Below, piece by piece: positions 56,828-64,000 of a stretch of DNA of 64,000 nt. Below the pieces are notes generated by a model that worked only from the letters and a program-made list of their open reading frames with translations, was not told where the DNA came from and ran no database searches. Position 1 is the stretch's first letter. Every line of letters starts with the position of its first letter. The position numbers and the translations under genes were made by a program. The stretch comes from Kofleriaceae bacterium (GTDB taxonomy: Bacteria > Myxococcota_A > Polyangia > Haliangiales > Haliangiaceae). The stretch is from positions 215,667-279,666 of the forward strand of contig JACKDR010000010.1 of NCBI GenBank assembly GCA_020633495.1. Reading direction: 5' to 3'.

Positions 56828-57292
56828 CTAGCTCGCCAGCAGACGCTCCACCGCCCTCAGGCTCTCCGCATCGTGGGCCAGCTCCTTGCGAGCGAACGCC
56901 TCGATGGCTTTCTCGTGGGCATATACGTAGGTGAAGAACGCCAGGTCCGAGCCTTCGGCGTGCTGCTTCAGGCGCAGGAACTTGTCCTGAAACGGCACGG
57001 TCGCATCCCGCACCAGCTTCATGGCCAGACGCCACGGCATCAAACCGAGCACGGCGCCCTCCGCGTACCCTCTTGCTGCCCAGCCTCTGGGCTCGACCAC
57101 CTGCTGATGGGTGGCTTCCATGTAGTCCAGGTAGCGCTTCAGGGTCAGCTCTTCCAGCGCCTTCAGCGCCAGCCACTTCTTCTTGCGCGCTGGACTCCGG
57201 GCCAATCGGGCCGCGGTGGCAAATACCGCCCTGCCGTAGACCTCCGATTCGTGGATGCGCTGCAAGTCCGCCTGATACTCGGGATAGCTCAT
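56828..57292 (-). CDS. ferritin-like helical-bundle protein
   Basis: 154 aa, all helical. ExxH-like pairs occur at EYQADLQRIHESEVYG, LKALEELTLKRYLDYME and YVYAHEKAIEAFARKEL, consistent with a ferritin-like di-iron bundle of four helices. The gene overlaps the hydrolase gene as ATGA and has a lower GC content than the rest of the window. Function is inferred from pattern only; it may be an oxygen-dependent enzyme or stress protein. Confidence 0.6.
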   Translation of the reverse strand: MSYPEYQADLQRIHESEVYGRAVFATAARLARSPARKKKWLALKALEELTLKRYLDYMEATHQQVVEPRGWAARGYAEGAVLGLMPWRLAMKLVRDATVPFQDKFLRLKQHAEGSDLAFFTYVYAHEKAIEAFARKELAHDAESLRAVERLLAS

Positions 57293-58209
57293 TGGTCGTC
57301 TCCCTCTGATCGATCGCGGTCCTGGGCGAGCTGGCGCAAGGCGCGCTCCAGGGCGCTGAAGTACGCCGCCGTGGCCTCCATGAACGGCATGTGGCCGACG
57401 CCGCGAAACACCGCGGCGCTGGCATCGGGCACCTCGCCGACGATCAGCAGCGTCTGGGTTGCCGGCACCACCGGATCGTGGGTGCCGGCGAGGACGTGGC
57501 AAGGAATGCCGATGTCACGCAGCCGGTGGCCGATCTCCAGCTTGCTGATGCCGTTGAACAGGTAGAACAGCGCCGTCGGATCCTGCCTGCGGGCATCGGC
57601 GCGGACGTTGTCCAGCATGCGCTGGCTGAGCGGGCTGGCACGAAACGCGCTGCGGTCGTGGGCCAGGAGCGTCGCAAACACGCGCCGCACGAGCGCGCTG
57701 CGTCGCGCGATCAGGATGTTCAGCGCGAACAGCGGCCTGGCCCATCTGCCGAGGCCCGCCAGCTTCAGCAGCTGGCCTTCGACGCCGCCCCATCGGCCCC
57801 TGTGGAAGGCGGCCACGCTGACGATGCCGATCACACCGGGCGCGCGGTGGATGGCCAGGTTCAAGGCACAGAACCCACCCGTGGAGTGCCCGACCACGAT
57901 GGCCTTTCGGCCGTCCAGCAGCTGTTCCAGCGCGCCGTTCATCAAGCGGTAGAACCACTGCTCGTCCACCTGCCCCGGACCGAAGTCCGCCGGCACGGTG
58001 GAGGGATGATGAGCCGGCAGGCTCAGGGCATACCAGGCTCGGTGTTCCCGGAGGTCGGGCGGCACCGCATCGAGCCAGAAGTGCACCGACGCCAGCACGC
58101 CATGGATGAACACCACCGCGGGCTGTTCGGGCCGGGCCAGCTGTTCGTTCACCGCCAGGTAGGCCAGGCGGTGACCTTCCACGTCGACGAAGCCTTCCCT
58201 GACGTTCAT
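57289..58209 (-). CDS. alpha/beta-hydrolase
   Basis: 306 aa. Oxyanion segment VVFIHGVLASVHFW, nucleophile elbow GHSTGGF (Ser about 112), acid in GTHDPVVP and His in GVGHMPFME. Start ATG 58209 has GAGGTGG upstream. Coupled to the ferritin-like gene and divergent from nothing obvious; the AraC regulator gene lies upstream on the same strand, so it may control both. Reduced GC content suggests transfer. Confidence 0.88.
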   Translation of the reverse strand: MNVREGFVDVEGHRLAYLAVNEQLARPEQPAVVFIHGVLASVHFWLDAVPPDLREHRAWYALSLPAHHPSTVPADFGPGQVDEQWFYRLMNGALEQLLDGRKAIVVGHSTGGFCALNLAIHRAPGVIGIVSVAAFHRGRWGGVEGQLLKLAGLGRWARPLFALNILIARRSALVRRVFATLLAHDRSAFRASPLSQRMLDNVRADARRQDPTALFYLFNGISKLEIGHRLRDIGIPCHVLAGTHDPVVPATQTLLIVGEVPDASAAVFRGVGHMPFMEATAAYFSALERALRQLAQDRDRSEGDDQ

Positions 58210-58322
58210 GCTGCCACCTCGAATCGGCCACGTGTCGACGGGCAACGGCCTTGCCGTCACGCCACGGCGCGACACGATCGGCAGGCTAGCGAGGAACGTC
58301 CGGGACGTATTGAACGAAACAG

Positions 58323-59066
58323 CTACCGCTGGCGGGCGTGCTGCCAGGCGTGGAGCGCATCCCGGTACGTGAGGCCAAACGACTCCGAGAAGGCCCGGCT
58401 CATGTGCGCGAGGTCGCTGAACCCAGCCAGCATGGCCGCGTCGGTCGGCTTCTCCCCGTCCAGCAGGGCATCCATGGCCATTCGCAGCTTGAGCCACTTC
58501 TTGTAGCTGCGAGACGGGATCCCGGACTGCTCGACGAACCAGTGGGAGAACCGGCTCGGCGACAGGTTCACCAGGCGGGCCAGGGCGTCCCGATCCAGGT
58601 CGTTGCCGTCGCGAAGCTGCGCCGCGACCTCACGCGCCACGTCGGGGAACCGGTCGTCCGACACCGAGGCCGGCGCGGTGACGCGCAACAGCTCGGAGTC
58701 CAGCAACGCACGCAGATCCGTGGCGGCCGACAACGTGCCGAGCTCCGCGGGTAGCTGATGCTCGGACAACGCCACCCACCCCGCCGTCGAGCCATGCCCC
58801 AGCGACTCGAGCCGTGATGCCGACAACGGATCGAAGTAGATCGAGCAGACGAAGCCGGAGAACAGCTGGTGCGTGACCTTGGAGGATAGATACACCGCCT
58901 TCGAGCCGCGCCGCCCCGAATCCGCCGCCTCGAACTCGAGCGCCCCATCCAGGGCGACGGTGAGCTGTGACGCCCAGTGGCTGTGGGCCTTGTTGGGCCC
59001 CACCGGGCCGCGAAATATCGCGACGCTGTCGGAAAAGACGATGTCCCCTCGCCAGTCCTTCTCCAT
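58323..59066 (-). CDS. AraC-family transcriptional regulator
   Basis: 247 aa. N-terminal cupin-like sensor (GPNKAHSHWASQLTVAL, 24-40; conserved His-x-His) and a C-terminal double helix-turn-helix (about 155-245) with ARLVNLSPSRFSHWFVEQSGIPSR, KLRMAMDALLDGEKPTDAAMLAGFSDLAHMSRAFSESFGLT. Probably regulates the hydrolase/ferritin-like pair downstream on the same strand. Composition as low as its neighbours. Confidence 0.88.
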   Translation of the reverse strand: MEKDWRGDIVFSDSVAIFRGPVGPNKAHSHWASQLTVALDGALEFEAADSGRRGSKAVYLSSKVTHQLFSGFVCSIYFDPLSASRLESLGHGSTAGWVALSEHQLPAELGTLSAATDLRALLDSELLRVTAPASVSDDRFPDVAREVAAQLRDGNDLDRDALARLVNLSPSRFSHWFVEQSGIPSRSYKKWLKLRMAMDALLDGEKPTDAAMLAGFSDLAHMSRAFSESFGLTYRDALHAWQHARQR

Positions 59067-59465
59067 CGGCGCACTTCTTTGTCACGGTTGTTCGCGTGCG
59101 CTCGGCAGCCAGCGATGAACCTGGCCGAGCCAGCGATCATCGTACCGCCAGCGCACCGGTCTTGGCGCCCTCGCTGGTCCGCAGGGCGAGATCCGTGGCC
59201 AATCACAGGAAGAAGAACGCCGCGTTACTCGCGATCGAGGACCTCTCGCCGGAGATCAGCTCACACTCCAGCGGATGACGTTCAACTCCGGCGTCGGCAA
59301 CGGTCGGGACCTGTACCTCCAGCTCGCCAACGGGAAGGACATCCCGCGCAACGGCAGCACCCAGCGAGATCCCGACCACGCCTCCCGAACCTCGGTGTTC
59401 CACGTTGCACGGGCGATCCATCTGCGTCAGAAGATCTTCGGCAAGAGCGCGAGGCACTATCGCCC
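59067..59465. other. intergenic region, no convincing gene
   Basis: About 400 bases. A 64-codon frame (59275-59469, MTFNSGVGNGRDLYLQ...) overlaps the next gene start and lacks a ribosome binding site and a homologue I can name. It may be a remnant of an old gene. No strong terminator or promoter was seen, apart from a possible start region for the lipoprotein at 59440-59465. Confidence 0.4.
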
Positions 59466-60410
59466 ATGAAGACACCACAGCGGCTCACCACCGTCGCCGG
59501 CTTCACGTGCCTCGTGGTCGTGATCTCCTGCAGCGCGGCCCCCGCACCCACGGCACCCACGCCCAGCCCGCCGGCCGGGAAGCAAGCCAGCCCCGAGGTC
59601 GAGCCCGCCTCCGACCCTGCCGCCGCCGTCGACGCTGACAGCGCTGACAGCGCTGACAGCGCTGACAGCACTGATACCACCGTCGACCTCGGTCCACTGC
59701 CAAGCCCAGAAGACCTCGAAGGTGCCGGAGACAATCCCCCTCCATCGACGCAAGGGGCAGTGTCGGGGACCACGTTCTGGGCCGGTCCGTCACCCGGGTA
59801 CCAGCAAGGGCGCGCCCTGCACTTCGGCAGCGCGCACCCGCGGGACTGGCAGGGCGCCGCCGACGCCGAGTACTGGGCCCTCGAGGACGTGATCGTCTCG
59901 GCCACGCCACTCGACAAGGAGGTGCCTCGCGGCCCGGTTCCCGGGGCCAGTGACTGGCCCGAGGGCGGGAGCATGGAGTGCTACGACGGCCAGGACTGCG
60001 TGCCTCACGTTCTGGTCGTACGCGGCGATGAGCTCACGCTCGCGAACTTCCGCTCCTCGCCGATCTCGTGGAACGTCGTGCACCAAGGCCGAACGCGTCT
60101 GGAGATCGCGGTCGCGGCGCGGGACCCGGATGCGACTGTCGACCTCTCCGGGCTTGCCCGCGGCACGTTCAAGATCGTGGACGCCACGACCCAGACCCGC
60201 GTCGGTGGGCTCGTCCACGCCTCCCTCGACGACCATGTCACCGGCTCCACCCTCGGGAACTGTCGCTACAACCTCGACCTCGCACCGGGACGCTACAAGA
60301 TCGTCGCCAGGAATCCCTACCTGATCCCGTTCGAAGCCGAGGCGACCGTCCGGCCCGGGATCATCACGCGGGTCAATCCGGTGTTCACGGCGGACAACCT
60401 GCGCGAGTAG
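59466..60410 (+). CDS. lipoprotein of unknown function with DSA repeats
   Basis: 314 aa. Signal with lipobox VVISCS (Cys22). A Pro/Ala linker contains three to four copies of the nine-base repeat GCTGACAGC (about 59635-59670), encoding Ala-Asp-Ser. The mature domain (from about 95) has GTTFWAGPSPGYQQG, a CYDGQDC pair, and C-terminal plastocyanin/cupredoxin-like strands (VLVVRGDELTLANFRSSPISWNVVHQG, YNLDLAPGRYKIVARNP). The latter suggests a cupredoxin or transthyretin-like fold. Copper ligands are not evident. Confidence 0.75.
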   Translation: MKTPQRLTTVAGFTCLVVVISCSAAPAPTAPTPSPPAGKQASPEVEPASDPAAAVDADSADSADSADSTDTTVDLGPLPSPEDLEGAGDNPPPSTQGAVSGTTFWAGPSPGYQQGRALHFGSAHPRDWQGAADAEYWALEDVIVSATPLDKEVPRGPVPGASDWPEGGSMECYDGQDCVPHVLVVRGDELTLANFRSSPISWNVVHQGRTRLEIAVAARDPDATVDLSGLARGTFKIVDATTQTRVGGLVHASLDDHVTGSTLGNCRYNLDLAPGRYKIVARNPYLIPFEAEATVRPGIITRVNPVFTADNLRE

Positions 60411-60482
60411 CGCCCCTCGCCCTGCGCCATCCGCAAGCCTGGGTTCTTCTGACATCGGGTCTTCCGCTTGCCTCGCGAGCCG

Positions 60483-60911
60483 CTACTCGTCGAGCAGCTG
60501 GACGATGAACCCCTCGAACGTGGTCGCGACCACGCGCACCTCGCCCGCGTCGTGATCGGAGATCCAGACCGTGCCCTCCGAGTCGACCCCGACGGGATTG
60601 CCGGCAAGATCGACCGAGACCACCACCCAGCGTTCGGTGGGCGTCCAGCCATCCGCGCGAAACCGTGCCGTGACAGCGACCACCGACCACTCATCCTTGC
60701 TCATTGCCTCGGCGCGACTGACGCCGAGGATCGGCAGGCTCCCGACGATGCCGCCACCGTAGCGGACCAGGAACTCGCGGTAGTCGGGATCGAAGCGGAC
60801 GCCGACACGCTCCTGAGCGTCATCGACCTCTTCCCGCGATCTCGCGCCGCCGAGGAGCACCGGCATCGAGGCAAACAGCTCGTCGAGGCGAGCGATGGTC
60901 TCCGGGGTCAT
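60483..60911 (-). CDS. SMI1/KNR4 (SUKH) family protein
   Basis: 142 aa. SUKH pattern: EEVDDAQERVGVRFDPDYREFLVRYGGG with the conserved aromatic, GSLPILGVSRAEAM, VVSVDLAGNPVGVDSEGTVWISDHDAG and a terminal helix. SUKH proteins are typically immunity proteins against polymorphic toxins. It lies just outside the left tRNA-like repeat. Confidence 0.85.
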   Translation of the reverse strand: MTPETIARLDELFASMPVLLGGARSREEVDDAQERVGVRFDPDYREFLVRYGGGIVGSLPILGVSRAEAMSKDEWSVVAVTARFRADGWTPTERWVVVSVDLAGNPVGVDSEGTVWISDHDAGEVRVVATTFEGFIVQLLDE

Positions 60912-61005
60912 CGGCCCGCTTCGCTATCTCGCACAACGGCCGTGGCCACCAGCGACAACGGCCTGACGAGCGGCATCCTCACCAGGCCGTCATCTTTGCG
61001 CATTG

Positions 61006-61043
61006 CTGGAGCATGGTACGACCTTCGAACTCGCGACCTTCAG
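61006..61043 (-). repeat. tRNA 3'-end-like fragment, left copy
   Basis: On the minus strand it reads as a T-arm (GCGAGTTCGAA) plus acceptor-like end (CCATGCTCCAG). No 5' half pairs with it. 27 of 29 bases match 63657-63685 (GGTACGAxxTTCGAACTCGC...), in the same orientation. Confidence 0.6.
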
Positions 61044-61235
61044 GTCGGGAACTCAATTTCCACCGACGAAGACCTGCAGATACGAGGACTTAACCATCTC
61101 CTGGCGTCCCCTTGCGTCCCGTATCGTCCTCGAAACGTGGGAGTAGAGGTGGGAGTGAACGGGCCCGGATCCGGGGCCCGTTCTGTTTGCGCGCGCCTCT
61201 TCGGTCGAGCGCCGAGCGGGGCTTGTCGGCCGCGC

Positions 61236-61871
61236 TCACTCGCTCGCATCCGCGATGAACTCGTCCCAATCCGAGTACTCCAAGAACTCGGCCTCGAACG
61301 GTGGGTGGCTGGTTCTCTCCACGAGCACCCTGCCTGACTCCATCCACCGTGCGGCCCTCGTGAGGAGCGCAGCGAAGCTCGGAGCGACCAGCCGGCGCAG
61401 AGGATGGTCGCGATAGTAGGTGATCAGCTGCCCCGCCACACCGATGGCCGTGGGAGCGACGTCGACGCAGATGTGGTTTCCGGCGCCGTCCGAGGCGATC
61501 GGGAGCCAGCCCTCGCACCACCACGACTGCTGCACTCCGGGATCGGCTCCGACCTTGTCATCGAGTTGACGCGGGATGGCGCCGCTCCGCCGGAGCCGCG
61601 CCAGCATGGAGTGAGTCTCGACGATCTCGGACAGCCGGATGAGCGTGAACCCACCAAGCAACGCGCCGCTCTCGCCCGTCTGGCCCTCGTGTCTGCCCAA
61701 CGACCGACGGAAAGCCACGGGGAATGTATGGCCAAGCGATCGTTCCGCCTGCCCGATACGTTCCTCGTCGGCTGGGGGCAAGAGGTCGCAAGATACGAGC
61801 GGAGCAAAGTGTTCGGCCCACGCATCGATCTTCTCCCACGCTCCGTTCACCGCGGCTTCCTCGTTGCTCAT
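61236..61871 (-). CDS. SMI1/KNR4 (SUKH) family protein inside the island
   Basis: 211 aa from ATG 61871 (MSNEEAAVNGAWEKIDAW). SUKH features: PADEERIGQAERSLGHTFPVAFRRSLG, LGGFTLIRLSEIV, WLPIASDGAGNHICVDVAP and APSFAALLTRAARW. The likely immunity partner of the JAB-domain protein upstream on the same strand. Lower GC than the bulk of the window. Confidence 0.85.
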   Translation of the reverse strand: MSNEEAAVNGAWEKIDAWAEHFAPLVSCDLLPPADEERIGQAERSLGHTFPVAFRRSLGRHEGQTGESGALLGGFTLIRLSEIVETHSMLARLRRSGAIPRQLDDKVGADPGVQQSWWCEGWLPIASDGAGNHICVDVAPTAIGVAGQLITYYRDHPLRRLVAPSFAALLTRAARWMESGRVLVERTSHPPFEAEFLEYSDWDEFIADASE

Positions 61872-61989
61872 GTGAAGTCTCACGACGTTGTTCAGATAGC
61901 CGCGCGCGCGCTCCGGTTCATGCCAAGCACGGTCGCGCTCGTGCCACACGATCGCATGGCGCGACGGCCGACACGCTCCGGCCACCGCG

Positions 61990-62430
61990 TCACTCGACCT
62001 CCCCGCCAAACGTCAGCGTGTACCTCCGCATCCGGCTCTCCAGCGCCGCCAGCGCCGCGTCCGCGGCCTCCGCGAAGTCGCCCGCCTCCGCCAGGTCGTC
62101 GGCGCGGAGCAGCTCTGTCGTCGTGTCGTCCTTCAACGTCCGTGTCCTGTACGTCGTCCCGAGCGCCGCCAGCCCGCGCCGCGCAGCCTCGTAGCCGTCG
62201 GGGGCGCGTCCTTCCTCGACCAGGACCGTGCCGATCTGCCACCACGCCCGCGCGACCGCGAGCACGCGATGGCGCGACGCCCCGACATCGCCGGCGTCGA
62301 TCAGGGTGACCGTCCCCACCGCGCTGATCCCACCGAACGACTGGCTGGACGTCACGACCGTGCGAACCACGGGGCGCGGCGCCCCTCCGCACGCCGCCAC
62401 GATGCACAGCGCGACCAGCGCGCACCTCAT
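61990..62430 (-). CDS. small lipoprotein in toxin/immunity island
   Basis: 146 aa. Signal MRCALVALCIVAACG with lipobox AACG (Cys14). The mature part includes TPR-like helices (ARAWWQIGTVLVEEGRAPDGYEAARRGLAAL). Its start overlaps the toxin-like stop as ATGA, so it is coupled to it. Could hold the toxin at the membrane or protect against it. Confidence 0.7.
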   Translation of the reverse strand: MRCALVALCIVAACGGAPRPVVRTVVTSSQSFGGISAVGTVTLIDAGDVGASRHRVLAVARAWWQIGTVLVEEGRAPDGYEAARRGLAALGTTYRTRTLKDDTTTELLRADDLAEAGDFAEAADAALAALESRMRRYTLTFGGEVE

Positions 62431-63464
62431 CTGGCCACGGCGCCCTTCCCGCGCGGTCGCGGCGACACCCGCGCCAGCTCCCGCCCCTCGCCTCGGTAGT
62501 ACACGAGGTGGAACCGCTGGCAGACGACCAGGACGGCGGCCTCCAGCTTCTCGGCGTGCGTGCCCTCGGTCCGTCCGTACACGTTGTCGAAGCAATCGTA
62601 GATCTCGTCCTCGAGCTCGTCGAGCCGTTCGTCCGCCTCGTAGTGGGCCGCCATGGCGTCGAATTCGCGCGTGCGCGCGACCATGTACGTCGTGTCCTCG
62701 GAACGAAGCAGGTTGATCGGCTGCGACTCCGCGAGCATCGACGTGAAGTCCGGCTCGCTGAAGCTGTTGGCTTCGCCGCGGACGTTGGGATGGGTATGCA
62801 TCACGCCCACGAGCTCCTGCGTCCAGCCGACGTCGTGGTAGTCCGCCTCGAACGTCGTCCGGTCGGTCGCGTCGCCACGGCGGACGGCGTAGGTGCCATC
62901 GTAGTTGCGGACGATGTTGCCACCCTGCTCGAGCGGCTGACCGTCGACGAACGAGTCCTGCCAGGCGCCGTCGAGCCCGTCCGCCACGGCCTGCGGCAAG
63001 ATGACCTTGCTGGGAGAGTGACCCTCGCGGATCGAGCCACTGGCAACCTGCGCGAAGCCCGGGTCCCGGTCTGGCTGGTTCCGCCTGCTCGCGGCCTGCG
63101 CCGCGCGAGCCGGAGCCGCCTGCTTCACCGGCGCCAGGAGTCCCTCGAGCTCGAGCGCCGAGTCCGCCGACGCGGAACTGACCTCGTTGGTGTCGGCGGG
63201 CGACGCCAGCGGCTGCTCACGCTCGATCCCGAACGCGCCCATGAAGGCATCGTCGGGCTCCCAGCTCGCGCGGCCAGCAGGGTCGGGATCGCGATCAAGA
63301 ACGGAACCGTCCTCGTGTGGCCAGTGCCAGGACGCGTCCCCTCCCTCGCCGCAACCATCATCACACCACCGGCTACTTGTGGCCACGCCGGCACCGAGTG
63401 CGCTCGTGGTGCCTCCGCTCGCGACCGTCGTGGCCGCGGCCGATCCTTCCTCGAATCTGGACAT
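62427..63464 (-). CDS. JAB-metalloprotease (DUF4329-like) toxin candidate
   Basis: 345 aa. A disordered Ser/Ala/Gly/Asp-rich N-terminal half without signal or known trafficking domain. The C-terminal half is a JAB/MPN-type zinc protease: GGNIVRNYDGTYAVRRG, then VGVMHTHPN with HxH, followed by SFSEPDFTSML (Ser...Asp). This arrangement (ExGG, HTHP, FSxxD) is that of DUF4329-type toxin domains. The coupled lipoprotein and SUKH protein support a toxin/immunity cassette. Delivery route not visible. Confidence 0.72.
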   Translation of the reverse strand: MSRFEEGSAAATTVASGGTTSALGAGVATSSRWCDDGCGEGGDASWHWPHEDGSVLDRDPDPAGRASWEPDDAFMGAFGIEREQPLASPADTNEVSSASADSALELEGLLAPVKQAAPARAAQAASRRNQPDRDPGFAQVASGSIREGHSPSKVILPQAVADGLDGAWQDSFVDGQPLEQGGNIVRNYDGTYAVRRGDATDRTTFEADYHDVGWTQELVGVMHTHPNVRGEANSFSEPDFTSMLAESQPINLLRSEDTTYMVARTREFDAMAAHYEADERLDELEDEIYDCFDNVYGRTEGTHAEKLEAAVLVVCQRFHLVYYRGEGRELARVSPRPRGKGAVAR

Positions 63465-63647
63465 CGGTAACTGTCCAGATCCATCGGCCGATCACCGCCT
63501 CGGTTGCGTGCCATCACAACGCGCCCACGGATGACCTGCGATGCAGTTCGACCTGAGCCATCGGGATGACCAGCGGTCGGGGCGCGCCGGACAAGAAGAA
63601 GGCCGGCCGAGCTGTCGCTCGAACCGGCCGGCTTCGTTCAGCTATCC

Positions 63648-63685
63648 TGGGAGCGGGGTACGAGATTCGAACTCGCGACCTTCAG
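63648..63685 (-). repeat. tRNA 3'-end-like fragment, right copy
   Basis: On the minus strand: GCGAGTTCGAATCTCGT forms an intact T-arm (five pairs) and the sequence ends TACCCCGCTCCCA, an acceptor arm with CCA. The 5' half is missing: no complement of the acceptor occurs at the right distance. It forms a direct repeat with 61006-61043. Confidence 0.65.
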
Positions 63686-63793
63686 AATCTCCGCCCCACC
63701 TCCGACACCATTGAACTTTCTCAATTATCACGGCCAACTAGCGTTTCCGCGCAACTCGTTGAGGCTGCACCATCACAATGAGCCGCCGATCGT

Positions 63794-64000
63794 TCACTTC
63801 CCTCCGTCGAGGCCCAGAAGTTCCACGAGGTCGTCATCGACCAACTTGCTGGCTCGTGAGGAGATCTCACCGACCTTGAGCTCCAACAGCGCATCCCCCA
63901 CTCCCAGAGTCTGGATCTCCATGAGCAGAACACGGCACTCCTTCGAGTTTGGAAACAACCACGGCGGAAGAGTCGCGCAGCGTCGCAGGCTCTGACTCAA
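63794..64000 (-). CDS. C-terminal part of an unidentified protein (cut by window end)
   Basis: 68 codons open at the right edge, ending ...VLLMEIQTLGVGDALLELKVGEISSRASKLVDDDLVELLGLDGGK. Composition is far less GC-rich than the genome average. Its true start lies beyond the window. Family not recognised. Confidence 0.45.
   Translation of the reverse strand: MSQSLRRCATLPPWLFPNSKECRVLLMEIQTLGVGDALLELKVGEISSRASKLVDDDLVELLGLDGGK

Noticed and set aside
59275..59469. 64-codon gene upstream of the lipoprotein
   Set aside because: It overlaps the lipoprotein start in another frame, has no ribosome binding site, and no recognisable family.
61006..63720. Complete tRNA genes
   Set aside because: Only T-arm and acceptor 3' parts are present; no matching 5' acceptor strand or anticodon arm was found at the required distance.
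63566..63781. 71-codon frame containing GYEIRTRDLQ
   Set aside because: This is the well-known spurious protein produced by translating a tRNA gene backwards; it marks the tRNA fragment, not a protein.

Overview
The window is very GC-rich DNA (well above 70% by eye, with G/C in nearly every third codon position) from a bacterium that most resembles the Myxococcota (Haliangium/Kofleria-like). Reasons: many lipoproteins with Gly/Asp-rich linkers, a Ser/Thr protein kinase, an FHA-domain sigma-54 activator, an OmcA/MtrC-type decaheme cytochrome, a DUF4157 protein, and recurring leaderless-type promoters. The assignment rests on gene content only. No rRNA, complete tRNA or CRISPR array is visible.

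Layout. 0.1-9.1 kb: a selenocysteine-containing peroxiredoxin-like protein (in-frame TGA plus hairpin) diverges from a tightly overlapping lipid-modification operon (FAD oxidoreductase, DUF1365, cyclopropane synthase, DUF1295, second methyltransferase). A diheme cytochrome with a probable frameshift and an MFS transporter follow. 9.1-9.6 kb: a composite inverted-repeat element; a partial relative sits at the window start. 9.6-16.3 kb: a membrane Ser/Thr kinase with a TonB-like tail, a GH99-like lipoprotein and a large ATPase/winged-helix regulator; the last two share a 16-bp promoter box. 16.8-20.3 kb: a decaheme lipoprotein and a Cys-repeat lipoprotein. 20.3-26.5 kb: a GST-MOSC fusion, an ECF sigma factor, a HEAT protein, and a DUF4157 metalloprotease-like effector with its probable chaperone. 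26.6-32.4 kb: assorted housekeeping and hypothetical genes, several with leaderless promoters. 32.6-36.7 kb: a collagen-like/tail-collar surface operon.

36.7-52.6 kb is the most distinctive region. A sigma-54 activator sits upstream of a good -24/-12 promoter and a long, mostly overlapping minus-strand operon: a 58-aa protein, an arginase-family enzyme, a 64-aa Lys-rich peptide followed by a strong hairpin terminator, then TPR, VOC, PQQ-propeller, M3 peptidase, SDR, ABC exporter, JmjC-type oxygenase, O-methyltransferase, and DUF5916 genes. This looks like an undescribed peptide-modification (RiPP-type) pathway: precursor, modifying enzymes, peptidase and exporter.

52.7-60.4 kb: a leaderless ArsR-DUF2087 regulator and a GFA protein; a WYL regulator with a duplicated operator; then an AraC/hydrolase/ferritin-like block of lower GC. 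60.4-64 kb: SMI1/KNR4 (SUKH) proteins and a JAB-metalloprotease toxin-like protein. Two tRNA-3'-end-like direct repeats flank the toxin-like protein, a lipoprotein and one SUKH protein, suggesting a small toxin/immunity island.
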